A stretch of 16,449 bases of DNA, from NCBI GenBank assembly GCA_040219575.1, contig JAVJSD010000036.1, positions 1-16,449 of the forward strand, read 5' to 3'. The first letter of the stretch is position 1. Every line of letters begins with the position of its first letter. The notes beneath the pieces were generated by a model. It made no database searches, had not been told where the DNA came from, and saw only the letters and a list, made by a program, of their open reading frames with translations. A program made the translations under genes and the position numbers. Source of the DNA: JAVJSD01 sp040219575. Lineage in GTDB: Bacteria; Planctomycetota; Planctomycetia; Pirellulales; Pirellulaceae. Below, in pieces: positions 1 to 6,153 of this stretch.

Positions 1-134
1 CCCTGCCAGTTTGACAGACGATTTCTGACAGGAACCGCGACGCGCAAATCTTGTGCCATCACCCTCTGAAGTCGACACAGAGCCCGCTTCGGCAACCGCG
101 GTCGCGGCTAGCAATTTATGTGCCGAACAGGCGT

Positions 135-197
135 GGGGACAGACAGCTTGGGGTCGGCGGGACTCGTTCGGAATCAGCCCCCAAGCTGCCTGTCCCC
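135..197. repeat. REP-like palindrome, 19-bp arms
   Basis: Left arm 135-153 (GGGGACAGACAGCTTGGGG) and right arm 179-197 (CCCCAAGCTGCCTGTCCCC) are reverse complements except at one position, around a 25-base spacer. The ACAGACAGCTT/GGGGACA wording resembles extragenic palindromes that travel with REP-associated tyrosine transposases (RAYT, IS200-like); that link is from memory. No transposase gene lies in the window, so this would be a non-autonomous copy. It could also fold as an RNA hairpin. Confidence 0.6.
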
Positions 198-207
198 ATT
201 CATTTCG

Positions 208-653
208 GCGAGTCAGGCGGCGTTTGAACCAGCCGGCAACAGTTTTAACGCAGAGGCGCAAAGACGCAGAGGCGCGGGAGAGTCGAAAACAGCCGCCGAG
301 CAACATTCTTCCCGATGGGTGGAGTTCTCGCCCCTCTTCAGAATTGGCTGGCCTCGCTGACTCCGCTCTTGGCTGACGCCCCTTCGAAACGCCCTCCTGC
401 GCCTCTGCGTCTTTGCGCCTCCGCGATTCAAGCTCTTCGGGCGGCCGACGACGCTCCGATTCTATAACCAACTCGCGAGTCGACGCGAGTCAGGCGGCGT
501 TTGAACCAGCCGGCAACAGTTTCAACGCAGAGGCGCAAAGACGCAGAGGCGCGGGAGAGTCGAAATCAGCCGCCAGGTCCCATTCTTGCCGATGAAGTCG
601 GGTGGAGTTCTCGCCCTTCTTCAGAATTGGCTCGCTCTGCTGACTCCGCTCCT
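208..653. repeat. Direct repeat of about 160 bp with an inverted partial copy between
   Basis: Sequence 208-368 is repeated at 485-653 with an offset of 277 bases at its start. The first 90 bases of the two copies are nearly identical; after that there are small indels but the GGTGGAGTTCTCGCCC and TTCTTCAGAATTGGCT blocks are still recognisable. Each copy contains a CGCAGAGGCGCAAAGACGC core (249-278 and 526-555). The same core occurs inverted at 396-425 with about 28 of 30 bases matching. The core resembles a short repeat dispersed between genes in many planctomycete genomes. Confidence 0.75.
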
Positions 654-805
654 TTCGCCTTGGGGCTCAGCGGTGCGGGCGGGGATTCGCTGGTGACCGC
701 CGCGCGGCGCTGGGATGAACCCGGCGGTTCCAGGCAGCGCCTAGAAGATGCGCGCCGCGGGCGGCGGGACTGCAAAAACCGTGTCGGCGGCAGGAGTTAC
801 CCGCC

Positions 806-834
806 TTGACGCCCCCCGGGCCTTGCTCTAATTT
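806..834 (+). promoter_or_regulatory. Candidate sigma-70-type promoter for tRNA-Thr
   Basis: TTGACG (806-811, five of six to the -35 consensus), a 17-base spacer, then TAATTT (829-834, weak -10). The predicted start near 841 lies about 24 bases before the tRNA. The position is sensible; the -10 match is poor. Confidence 0.4.
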
Positions 835-864
835 ATGGGGTTTAGCCGTGCCGGAAGTCTTCTC

Positions 865-938
865 GCCAGCGTAGCTTCAATCGGCAGAGCACCGCATTCG
901 TAATGCGGGGGTTGTGGGTTCGACTCCCACCGCTGGCT
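865..938 (+). tRNA. tRNA-Thr, anticodon CGT
   Basis: The cloverleaf folds fully: acceptor GCCAGCG (865-871) pairs with CGCTGGC (931-937), discriminator T938. The D arm uses GCT/AGC with GG in the loop. Anticodon stem CCGCA/TGCGG holds loop TTCGTAA, so the anticodon is CGT (899-901), reading ACG threonine codons. The T arm GTGGG/CCCAC holds TTCGACT. CCA is not encoded. Only 39 bases separate it from the next start codon. Confidence 0.95.
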
Positions 939-977
939 CTCACGCATGTTTTCCCGCCCCCCGGAGATGAATCGCCG

Positions 978-2303
978 ATGTCGCAGGGTCTCGACTACGA
1001 TCTGAGAGACGTGGTGCTTTCGAACAGCTCCTTTGGTCCCCACGAAATCGATCGCCTCTCGGAGGCCATTTCCAGGGACTACGCACAATTCGCCGGGTTG
1101 CGCGACGCCGTGGGAGAACTCGAAAACCGCGGCGAGCTAAGCCCGGCTGAAAGCGTTCGCCTGGGGGTTTGCTACTTCCTGCTGGGCCGCTTCCGCCTCT
1201 CGGCCGATACGCTGCAGAAAGCGGACGGCGGGGCGCTGGCTCGCTTCTACCTCGGCAAGACCTATGTCGAACAGAAGAAGTTCAGCGAGGCCGTCGCCAG
1301 CTTCGAGGAGGCCAAACGCGCCGGCTACAACGGCGACGAGTGTTCGCTGGCCATCGCCGAGGCGCAGCGCTACGCGGGCGCTCCGCAAGACGCCTTGAAG
1401 TCGCTCGACGACCTGTCCGGCGCGGTCGAGCAAACCGCTGAGTACCTCTACCAGCGCGGCGCCACCGTCGCCGCCATGGGGGGCAACCCCGAGGAAGTCG
1501 TCGCGCTGTACGAACGGGCGGTCGGCACGACCGAGACCCACACCGGCGCGCTGTTCGGCTTGGCCCTGGAAAACGACCGCCGCGGCAACGACGAGCGGGC
1601 CATGGAGCTTTACCAACGGGCCGCCAGTCGCTTTCCCGCCAACCTCGGCACGCTGCTGAACCTCGGCATCCTCTACGAGGACCGCGGCCAGTTCGAGCGG
1701 GCCCAATCGTGCTACCAGCGGATTCTCGACGCCTTTCCCGATCACAAGCGGGCCGGGCTGTTCTACAAAGACGCCGCCGCCTCGAGCGACATGTACTTCG
1801 ACGAGGAGGCCCAGAAACGCCGCGACCGCCTGACGCAGGTGTTGAGCATTCCCGTGACCGACTTCGAGTTGTCGGTCCGCAGCCGCAACTGCCTGCAAAA
1901 GATGGGCGTCCGCACGCTCGGCGACCTGACGCGGACCACCGAACAGGAACTGCTCGCCAGCAAGAACTTCGGTGAGACGTCGCTCGTCGAGATTCGCGAC
2001 ATGCTGCATTCCAAGGGACTCGACCTGGGCCAGTTCGCCCACGAAAAGATCGAGCCGGAGCCCACGTTCGACGTCACCAGCATGTCGCCCGACGAGCAGG
2101 CCCTGCTCGAACGGCCGATCGCCGATCTCAATCTCTCCGTGCGAGCCCGCAAGTGCATGGTTCGTCTCGGCCTGAACACCATCGGGGAGCTCGTCCGCAA
2201 GACGGGCGACGATCTGCTGGAGTGCAAGAACTTCGGCGTGACGAGCCTCAACGAGGTTCGTGAGAAGCTGACCGGCTTCGCCCTGAAGTTGCGTGGTGAC
2301 TGA
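978..2303 (+). CDS. TPR protein with two C-terminal RNA polymerase alpha-CTD modules
   Basis: The protein has 441 residues. Residues about 60-265 form tetratricopeptide-like helical repeats (for example 88-113, 190-217, 224-252). Residues about 291-352 and 379-437 are two copies of the alpha-CTD fold of RpoA: each has the E/NLSVR opening, a conserved Cys, a T(L/I)G(D/E)L turn and KNFG-x-TSL-x-E. Against E. coli alpha, module 1 keeps equivalents of Arg265, Asn268, Cys269, Gly296 and Ser299; module 2 keeps Arg, Cys, Gly and Ser but has Lys for Asn268. Both have Thr at the Lys298 position. There is no alpha N-terminal domain, so it is not RpoA itself. The ATG at 978 is chosen because an upstream in-frame start would lie inside the tRNA. 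Its stop overlaps the start of tgt, so the two are probably co-transcribed. DNA or polymerase contact is inferred; the function is unknown. Confidence 0.9.
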   Translation: MSQGLDYDLRDVVLSNSSFGPHEIDRLSEAISRDYAQFAGLRDAVGELENRGELSPAESVRLGVCYFLLGRFRLSADTLQKADGGALARFYLGKTYVEQKKFSEAVASFEEAKRAGYNGDECSLAIAEAQRYAGAPQDALKSLDDLSGAVEQTAEYLYQRGATVAAMGGNPEEVVALYERAVGTTETHTGALFGLALENDRRGNDERAMELYQRAASRFPANLGTLLNLGILYEDRGQFERAQSCYQRILDAFPDHKRAGLFYKDAAASSDMYFDEEAQKRRDRLTQVLSIPVTDFELSVRSRNCLQKMGVRTLGDLTRTTEQELLASKNFGETSLVEIRDMLHSKGLDLGQFAHEKIEPEPTFDVTSMSPDEQALLERPIADLNLSVRARKCMVRLGLNTIGELVRKTGDDLLECKNFGVTSLNEVREKLTGFALKLRGD

Positions 2304-3459
2304 GTTTCGCGAGACTGAGTTTCGCGAGACTGAGTTTCGCTTCGACCTGCTCCACGCCGACGCCGACAGTGCGGCGCGGTGCGGCGTATTCCACACGCCG
2401 CGCGGCGCGGTCGACACGCCGGCGTTCATGCCGGTCGGCACACAGGGCACGGTCAAGGGCCTCACTGCCGACATGGTGCGCGCCACCGGCGCCCAGATGG
2501 TGCTGGCCAACACGTATCACCTGGCGCTGCGGCCCGGTGAAGACGTCGTCCGCCAGTTGGGCGGACTGCACCGCCTGATGGACTGGCAGGGCCCGATCCT
2601 CACCGACAGCGGCGGCTTTCAACTCTTCAGCCTGGCCAAGATGACGCGCGTCACGGAAGAGGGCGCCGTCTTTCAATCGCATATCGACGGGCGACGCTTC
2701 GAACTCACGCCGGAGCGGGCGATTCAAATCCAGGAAGCGCTGGGGAGCGACGTGGCGATGGTGCTCGACCACGTCACGCCCTTGCCGGCCGAGCCCGAGG
2801 TCGTCCGCGACGCTTGCGAGCGCACGGTCCGCTGGGCCCGCCGCTGCCGCGATGCGGGTACGACGCCCCGGCAGGCGCAGTTCGCCATCGTGCAGGGGGG
2901 GCTCGATCCCGATTTGCGCGTCGAGTGCGCCGAGCAACTCACGGCGCTCGACTTCCCCGGCTACGCCGTCGGCGGGCTGAGCGTCGGCGAGGAGATCGCC
3001 GACATGTACCGCATGCTCGACGTCACCTGCCCCGTGCTGCCGACCCACAAGCCGCGCTACCTGATGGGCGTCGGCCGTCCGGAAGACTTGCTGGAAGCGG
3101 TGCGTCGCGGCATCGACCTGTTCGACTGCGTGATGCCCACCCGCAACGGCCGCAATGCACTCGCCTTCACCGACCACGGTCCCTTGCGGCTGCGGAACCT
3201 CAAGCATCAGCTCGACGACCAGCCGCTCGAGGCGGACTGTCCCTGCGTCGCCTGCCGTCACAGCCGCGGCTACCTGCGGCACCTGTTCATGGCGGGCGAG
3301 ATGCTCGGCCCGATCCTGCTGACCGCGCACAACCTCACCTACTACCAACGCCTGCTCGCCGGCGCCCGCACCGCCATCCGCGAAGACCGTTACCGCGAAT
3401 ACGCCGCCGAGAAACTCCGCGGCTGGAGTGAGGAGGCGGAGGGTGGAATTGGAAAGTAG
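2293..3459 (+). CDS. tgt: Queuine/preQ1 tRNA-guanine transglycosylase
   Basis: Tgt swaps guanine 34 of GUN-anticodon tRNAs (Asp, Asn, His, Tyr) for preQ1 in queuosine synthesis in the cytoplasm. The protein has 388 residues from GTG 2293 (GTG 2296 is equally possible), near the family's usual 370-380. Visible motifs: TDSGGFQ with Asp105 (base recognition and catalysis), QGG (201-203), YAVGGLSVGE (224-233, substrate pocket), FDCVMPTRNGRNA with nucleophile Asp278, and a zinc site of Cys316, Cys318, Cys321 and His346. The start overlaps the stop of the TPR/alpha-CTD gene by 11 bases, suggesting translational coupling. The N-terminus is odd: three TEFR(E) units encoded by a 15-bp DNA tandem repeat come before the normal FDLL start of the fold. 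No preQ1 riboswitch or other queuosine gene is visible nearby. Confidence 0.96.
   Translation: MVTEFRETEFRETEFRFDLLHADADSAARCGVFHTPRGAVDTPAFMPVGTQGTVKGLTADMVRATGAQMVLANTYHLALRPGEDVVRQLGGLHRLMDWQGPILTDSGGFQLFSLAKMTRVTEEGAVFQSHIDGRRFELTPERAIQIQEALGSDVAMVLDHVTPLPAEPEVVRDACERTVRWARRCRDAGTTPRQAQFAIVQGGLDPDLRVECAEQLTALDFPGYAVGGLSVGEEIADMYRMLDVTCPVLPTHKPRYLMGVGRPEDLLEAVRRGIDLFDCVMPTRNGRNALAFTDHGPLRLRNLKHQLDDQPLEADCPCVACRHSRGYLRHLFMAGEMLGPILLTAHNLTYYQRLLAGARTAIREDRYREYAAEKLRGWSEEAEGGIGK
2299..2340 (+). repeat. 15-bp tandem repeat, 2.8 copies, across the gene junction
   Basis: ACTGAGTTTCGCGAG occurs at 2299-2313 and 2314-2328, with 12 more bases at 2329-2340. The unit is a multiple of three, so it adds TEFRE units to Tgt without a frameshift. 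Each unit also carries TGA in the frame of the upstream gene, so that gene's stop is backed up by further stops. Confidence 0.95.
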
Positions 3460-3592
3460 AAAGGTAAAAGGCAAAGGGTAAAAGTGAAGCGCCGGCGGCT
3501 TCGCCGCTCAATGCGTCATTCAGGCCCCCGCGCCGCCGGCCGTTACCGCCCTTCTCCCCACTTTTACCTTTTCACTTTTACCTTTTACCTTG
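3460..3592. terminator. Interrupted palindrome between convergent genes; possible bidirectional terminator
   Basis: It fills the space between the stops of tgt (3459) and the small TPR gene (3596). The inner arms GCCGGCGGC (3491-3499) and GCCGCCGGC (3532-3540) are perfect complements. Outside them lie A/G-rich (3460-3490, AAAGGTAAAAGG type) and complementary C/T-rich (3570-3592, CTTTTACCTTTT type) arms that pair imperfectly. A small nested hairpin GCGGC-TTC-GCCGC follows the left inner arm. In either direction a GC stem is followed by a T-rich tract. The tracts also belong to a dispersed repeat type, so terminator function is inferred. Confidence 0.5.
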
Positions 3593-3595
3593 AAC

Positions 3596-3931
3596 TCACC
3601 GTTGCTGCAGCATGTGCGCCTTGGCCATCGCGTCCTCGGCCAGGGTGATGTACTGCTGGTTCTGCGTGCCGGCGAAGGCCCGTTGGTAGGTGACGCTCAT
3701 GGCGGTGAAGTTGAAGGGATCGGTGGGCTCGATCTCGCAGGCTTGCTGGCCGTGTTTGACCGCCTCCTCGTGCTCGCCGACTTTGCCGTAGATCACCGCC
3801 AGGGCCAGATGGGCGACGACGTAGGATTCGTCCTGCTCCAGCGACTCCTTCAGCTTGGCGATCGCTTCCTCGTACTTGCCCTCGTCCTTCAGCTTGTCCG
3901 CCTCGTTGTACAGCTCAATTGCCTTGGCCAT
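3596..3931 (-). CDS. Small tetratricopeptide-repeat protein
   Basis: The protein has 111 residues, highly charged and helical, with about two or three TPR units: residues 1-34 (NEADKLKDEGKYEEAIAKLK), 38-68 and a looser C-terminal pair. It has no signal peptide or membrane segment, so it is probably a cytoplasmic scaffold or adaptor; its partner is unknown. I chose ATG 3931 rather than a longer open frame because a purine-rich AAAGG lies about 8 bases before it and the upstream part has no TPR character. It is divergent from lpxA and convergent with tgt, so it forms its own transcription unit. Confidence 0.8.
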   Translation of the reverse strand: MAKAIELYNEADKLKDEGKYEEAIAKLKESLEQDESYVVAHLALAVIYGKVGEHEEAVKHGQQACEIEPTDPFNFTAMSVTYQRAFAGTQNQQYITLAEDAMAKAHMLQQR

Positions 3932-4065
3932 CGCTCGACCTTTCGAATTCGTGCCTGAATGGTTGTCTTGTCGTTTGCCCAGCTTACCAGTTTTCGGGAA
4001 TCCCTTTGAGGGGCCCAACCACCACACACCGCCGGGACCGCCCGATTCGGCGACTAATTCTCTTC

Positions 4066-4093
4066 TTGACACAACCCCCAGAACCGCTAAAAG
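4066..4093 (+). promoter_or_regulatory. Candidate promoter for lpxA
   Basis: TTGACA (4066-4071) is a perfect -35 hexamer. After 16 bases comes TAAAAG (4088-4093), four of six to the -10 consensus. The leader to the GTG start would be about 80 bases. It lies in the divergent gap between the small TPR gene and lpxA. Confidence 0.45.
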
Positions 4094-4182
4094 AGTTGCC
4101 GCGTTTTCATGAGGGTCGCTCGTCGCCGAGGTCCACTCGGCTTCCGCTGCTATTCTCCTCTGGCCGACTGCGAGAACCCAAC

Positions 4183-5046
4183 GTGCCGCATAACCAGATT
4201 CACCCCACCGCTGTCGTGGCCTCCGACGCCGTGTTGGGCCGCGACGTACACATCGGGGCTTACAGCGTCGTTGAATCGAAGGCCCGTCTCGGCGATGGCT
4301 GCCGCCTCGAATGCCGCGTGGTGGTCAAGGAAGGGGTGGTGCTGGGAAGCAAGAACGAAATCCACGACGGCGCCGTCGTCGGCGGACGCCCCCAGCATCT
4401 GAAGGCGGGGGACCGCATCGGCGGACTTCGCATCGGCGACGCCAATACGATTCGAGAGAACGTCACCATCCATCGGGCTCTGCAGGAGGGCCAGGACACG
4501 CTGTTGGGCGATCACAACCTGGTGATGGTCAACGCCCACGTGGCCCACGACTGCCATATCGGCGACCACACCATCATCACCAACAACGTGATGCTCGCCG
4601 GCCACATCCTCGTGGAAGACCGGGCCTATATTTCGGGCGGCGTCGGCGTGCACCAGTTCCTGCGCGTGGGCCGCTTGGCGATGATCGGCGGCATGTGCCA
4701 CATCAAGGCCGACGTCCCTCCGTACGTGTTGGTCGACGGCGACACCAGCAAGGTCGTCGGGCTGAACGTCATCGGCCTGCGTCGCAACGGCTTCACCTCG
4801 CCCCAAATCAACGAGATGAAGGCCGCCTACCGCGTGATCTATCGCAGCGGCCTGCGGTGGGAGCAGGTGCTCCAGCGACTCGAGGCCGAGTTCCCCAGTG
4901 GTCCGGCCGCGCACTTCTTCACCTTTCTTTCCGGCTGCCAGCGCGGCTGTGTGCAAGAGCGCCGCACGCCCCGTCACGCCGTCATCCCGATCAAGCCGGA
5001 AAGCGACGATCCGACCCGCAATCTGCGGATCCGCAAGGCGAGCTGA
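4183..5046 (+). CDS. lpxA: Acyl-ACP--UDP-N-acetylglucosamine O-acyltransferase
   Basis: LpxA adds a hydroxyacyl chain to the 3-OH of UDP-GlcNAc, the first step of lipid A synthesis, in the cytoplasm. The protein has 287 residues from GTG 4183, against about 262 for E. coli LpxA; the extra length is mostly a basic C-terminal tail. Residues 1-190 are left-handed beta-helix hexapeptide repeats (IHPTAVV, LGDGC, IGDANT, IGDHTI). His122 in NAHVAHDC matches catalytic His125 of E. coli. HQFLRVG and DVPPYVLVDGD are family signatures, and the helical C-terminal domain begins near NVIGLRRNGF. No ATG lies close upstream in frame and only a weak purine stretch precedes the GTG. The usual partners lpxD, fabZ and lpxB are absent. 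Its stop is 20 bases from the convergent sdhB stop, with no clear terminator between them. Confidence 0.95.
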   Translation: MPHNQIHPTAVVASDAVLGRDVHIGAYSVVESKARLGDGCRLECRVVVKEGVVLGSKNEIHDGAVVGGRPQHLKAGDRIGGLRIGDANTIRENVTIHRALQEGQDTLLGDHNLVMVNAHVAHDCHIGDHTIITNNVMLAGHILVEDRAYISGGVGVHQFLRVGRLAMIGGMCHIKADVPPYVLVDGDTSKVVGLNVIGLRRNGFTSPQINEMKAAYRVIYRSGLRWEQVLQRLEAEFPSGPAAHFFTFLSGCQRGCVQERRTPRHAVIPIKPESDDPTRNLRIRKAS

Positions 5047-5066
5047 AGTTCACGCGGATCGACGCA

Positions 5067-5918
5067 CTACCGGTCGAACCACTTCTTGATCGAATGCAAC
5101 GTCGTGGCCCGGCCGGCTCGTCCGATCGAGGTCGTCAGCGGAATCTCCTTGGGACACACCGCCACGCAGTTCTGGGCGTTGCCGCAGATCTGGATGCCCC
5201 CTTCGGCCGTCAAGGCGTCAAGCCGTTCGCCGGCGTTCATCTTGCCCGTGGGGTGCGTGTTGAACAGCATCACCTGGCTGATGGCGTGGGCGCCCACGAA
5301 CTCGCGATCGTACGTTTCGTTCTTGCGGCGCTCGAAGTCCTCGTCCGATTCGCCCTCGAACCGCGTCAGTTCGACCTTGGTGTACTGCGGACAGGCTTCC
5401 AGGCAGCAGCCGCAACTCATGCATTGGCTGAGCGGGTACGACTGCTCTTGTTGCGCCTGCGATTGCCGTGGTCCCGGGCCCATGTCGTAATACCCATCGA
5501 CCGGGATCCAGGCCTTGGTTTTGGCGAGCGCCCGAAACAGCCGCGCTCGATCGACCATCAAATCGCGCAGCACGGGAAACTTCGAAGTGGGCTGCAGTTC
5601 GATTTCCTTGGGATTGTCCTCCAGCAGGCGATCGACCAGGGCCGAGCAGGCCTGCCGCACGCGTCCGTTGATGACCATCGTGCAGGCGCCGCAGACTTCC
5701 TCCAGGCAGTTGCAGTCCCAGGCCACGGGCGCGACCTTCTTGCCTTCCACGGTCGTGGCCTGCGCCGCGATCCGCTGCAAGACGCTGATCACGTTCATGT
5801 CCTTCTCGTGGCGAACGCGATGCCGCTCCCAGTAGCTCGACTCGCCCGGCGCATCCTGGCGGAGAATGCGAACCTCGAACGAGTCTGCAGAACCGTGTCC
5901 GTTGCTTGTGTCGGCCAT
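5067..5918 (-). CDS. sdhB: Succinate dehydrogenase iron-sulfur subunit
   Basis: SdhB passes electrons from the flavoprotein to quinone on the inner face of the membrane. The protein has 283 residues. Three cluster motifs are complete: [2Fe-2S] Cys71, Cys76, Cys79, Cys91; [4Fe-4S] Cys166, Cys169, Cys172, Cys176-Pro; [3Fe-4S] Cys245, Cys251, Cys255-Pro. The insert between about 140 and 162 (Gly/Pro/Gln-rich) makes it somewhat longer than the usual 230-260. ATG 5918 begins MADTSNGHG; a TTG seven codons upstream is possible but unlikely. No Shine-Dalgarno is present: the leader just before the ATG is almost all pyrimidine. It is last in sdhC-sdhA-sdhB, 235 bases after sdhA, an unusually wide gap for this operon. 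Confidence 0.96.
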   Translation of the reverse strand: MADTSNGHGSADSFEVRILRQDAPGESSYWERHRVRHEKDMNVISVLQRIAAQATTVEGKKVAPVAWDCNCLEEVCGACTMVINGRVRQACSALVDRLLEDNPKEIELQPTSKFPVLRDLMVDRARLFRALAKTKAWIPVDGYYDMGPGPRQSQAQQEQSYPLSQCMSCGCCLEACPQYTKVELTRFEGESDEDFERRKNETYDREFVGAHAISQVMLFNTHPTGKMNAGERLDALTAEGGIQICGNAQNCVAVCPKEIPLTTSIGRAGRATTLHSIKKWFDR

Positions 5919-5920
5919 GG

Positions 5921-5962
5921 GGAGAAAGTCAAAAGGCAAAAGGAAAAAGGTAAAAGTGCAAG
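5921..5962. repeat. A/G-rich AAAAGG tract (C/T-rich in the sdhB mRNA)
   Basis: Tandem-like AAAAGGC, AAAAGG and AAAGGTAAAAG units of the same type as those flanking the tgt terminator (3460-3490 and, inverted, 3570-3592). On the transcribed strand it is a pyrimidine-rich run directly before the sdhB start codon. Confidence 0.6.
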
Positions 5963-5983
5963 GCCGCAGTGCGGCTGATTCTT

Positions 5984-6123
5984 CACTTCAACAATCAACA
6001 TTCGCTACGGATCAATCGTCATTCGGGATCTTGAATGGCCGCTCCCTGGGTGTACTGCAGCGAGGACGCTGCAGCGAAAAGGGATTGATGATTGCCGAGT
6101 GATGATGGTTGATTGTTGAAGTG
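5984..6123. repeat. Perfect 16-bp inverted repeat in the sdhA-sdhB spacer
   Basis: CACTTCAACAATCAAC (5984-5999) is the exact reverse complement of GTTGATTGTTGAAGTG (6108-6123), with 108 bases between. The inner flanks also pair loosely (the GATCAATCGTCATTCGG region near 6010 against the CCGAGTGATGATGG region near 6095). It lies wholly between sdhA and sdhB and encodes nothing. It could be a small non-autonomous element or a long RNA hairpin in the operon transcript. Confidence 0.8.
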
Positions 6124-6153
6124 TGTTGCTGTGCAATTCGCGGTTGTTGAATC

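Larger units (their letters stand above)
1..805. other. Gene-free, repeat-rich intergenic region
   Basis: I see no credible gene here. The open frames are short, overlap on both strands, and are explained by repeated sequence: the same peptide-like strings recur because the DNA itself is duplicated. The region holds a palindrome (135-197) and a duplicated block (208-653) with an inverted piece between the copies. From about 655 to 805 it is GC-rich sequence in which I recognise nothing. It ends at the promoter of the tRNA gene. Confidence 0.75.

Noticed and set aside
53..809. Several small open frames on both strands
   Set aside because: They are translations of the duplicated repeat and palindrome, without ribosome-binding sites or gene-like composition.
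2200..2300. PreQ1 riboswitch before tgt
   Set aside because: tgt overlaps the coding end of the upstream gene and no preQ1 aptamer-like pseudoknot is visible.
1137..2513. Minus-strand open frame of 458 codons
   Set aside because: It is antisense to the TPR/alpha-CTD gene and the start of tgt, which have clear family motifs. Long antisense frames are expected at this GC content.
4311..5978. Plus-strand open frame of 555 codons
   Set aside because: It overlaps lpxA in another frame and then runs antisense to sdhB; its composition is Arg/Pro noise.
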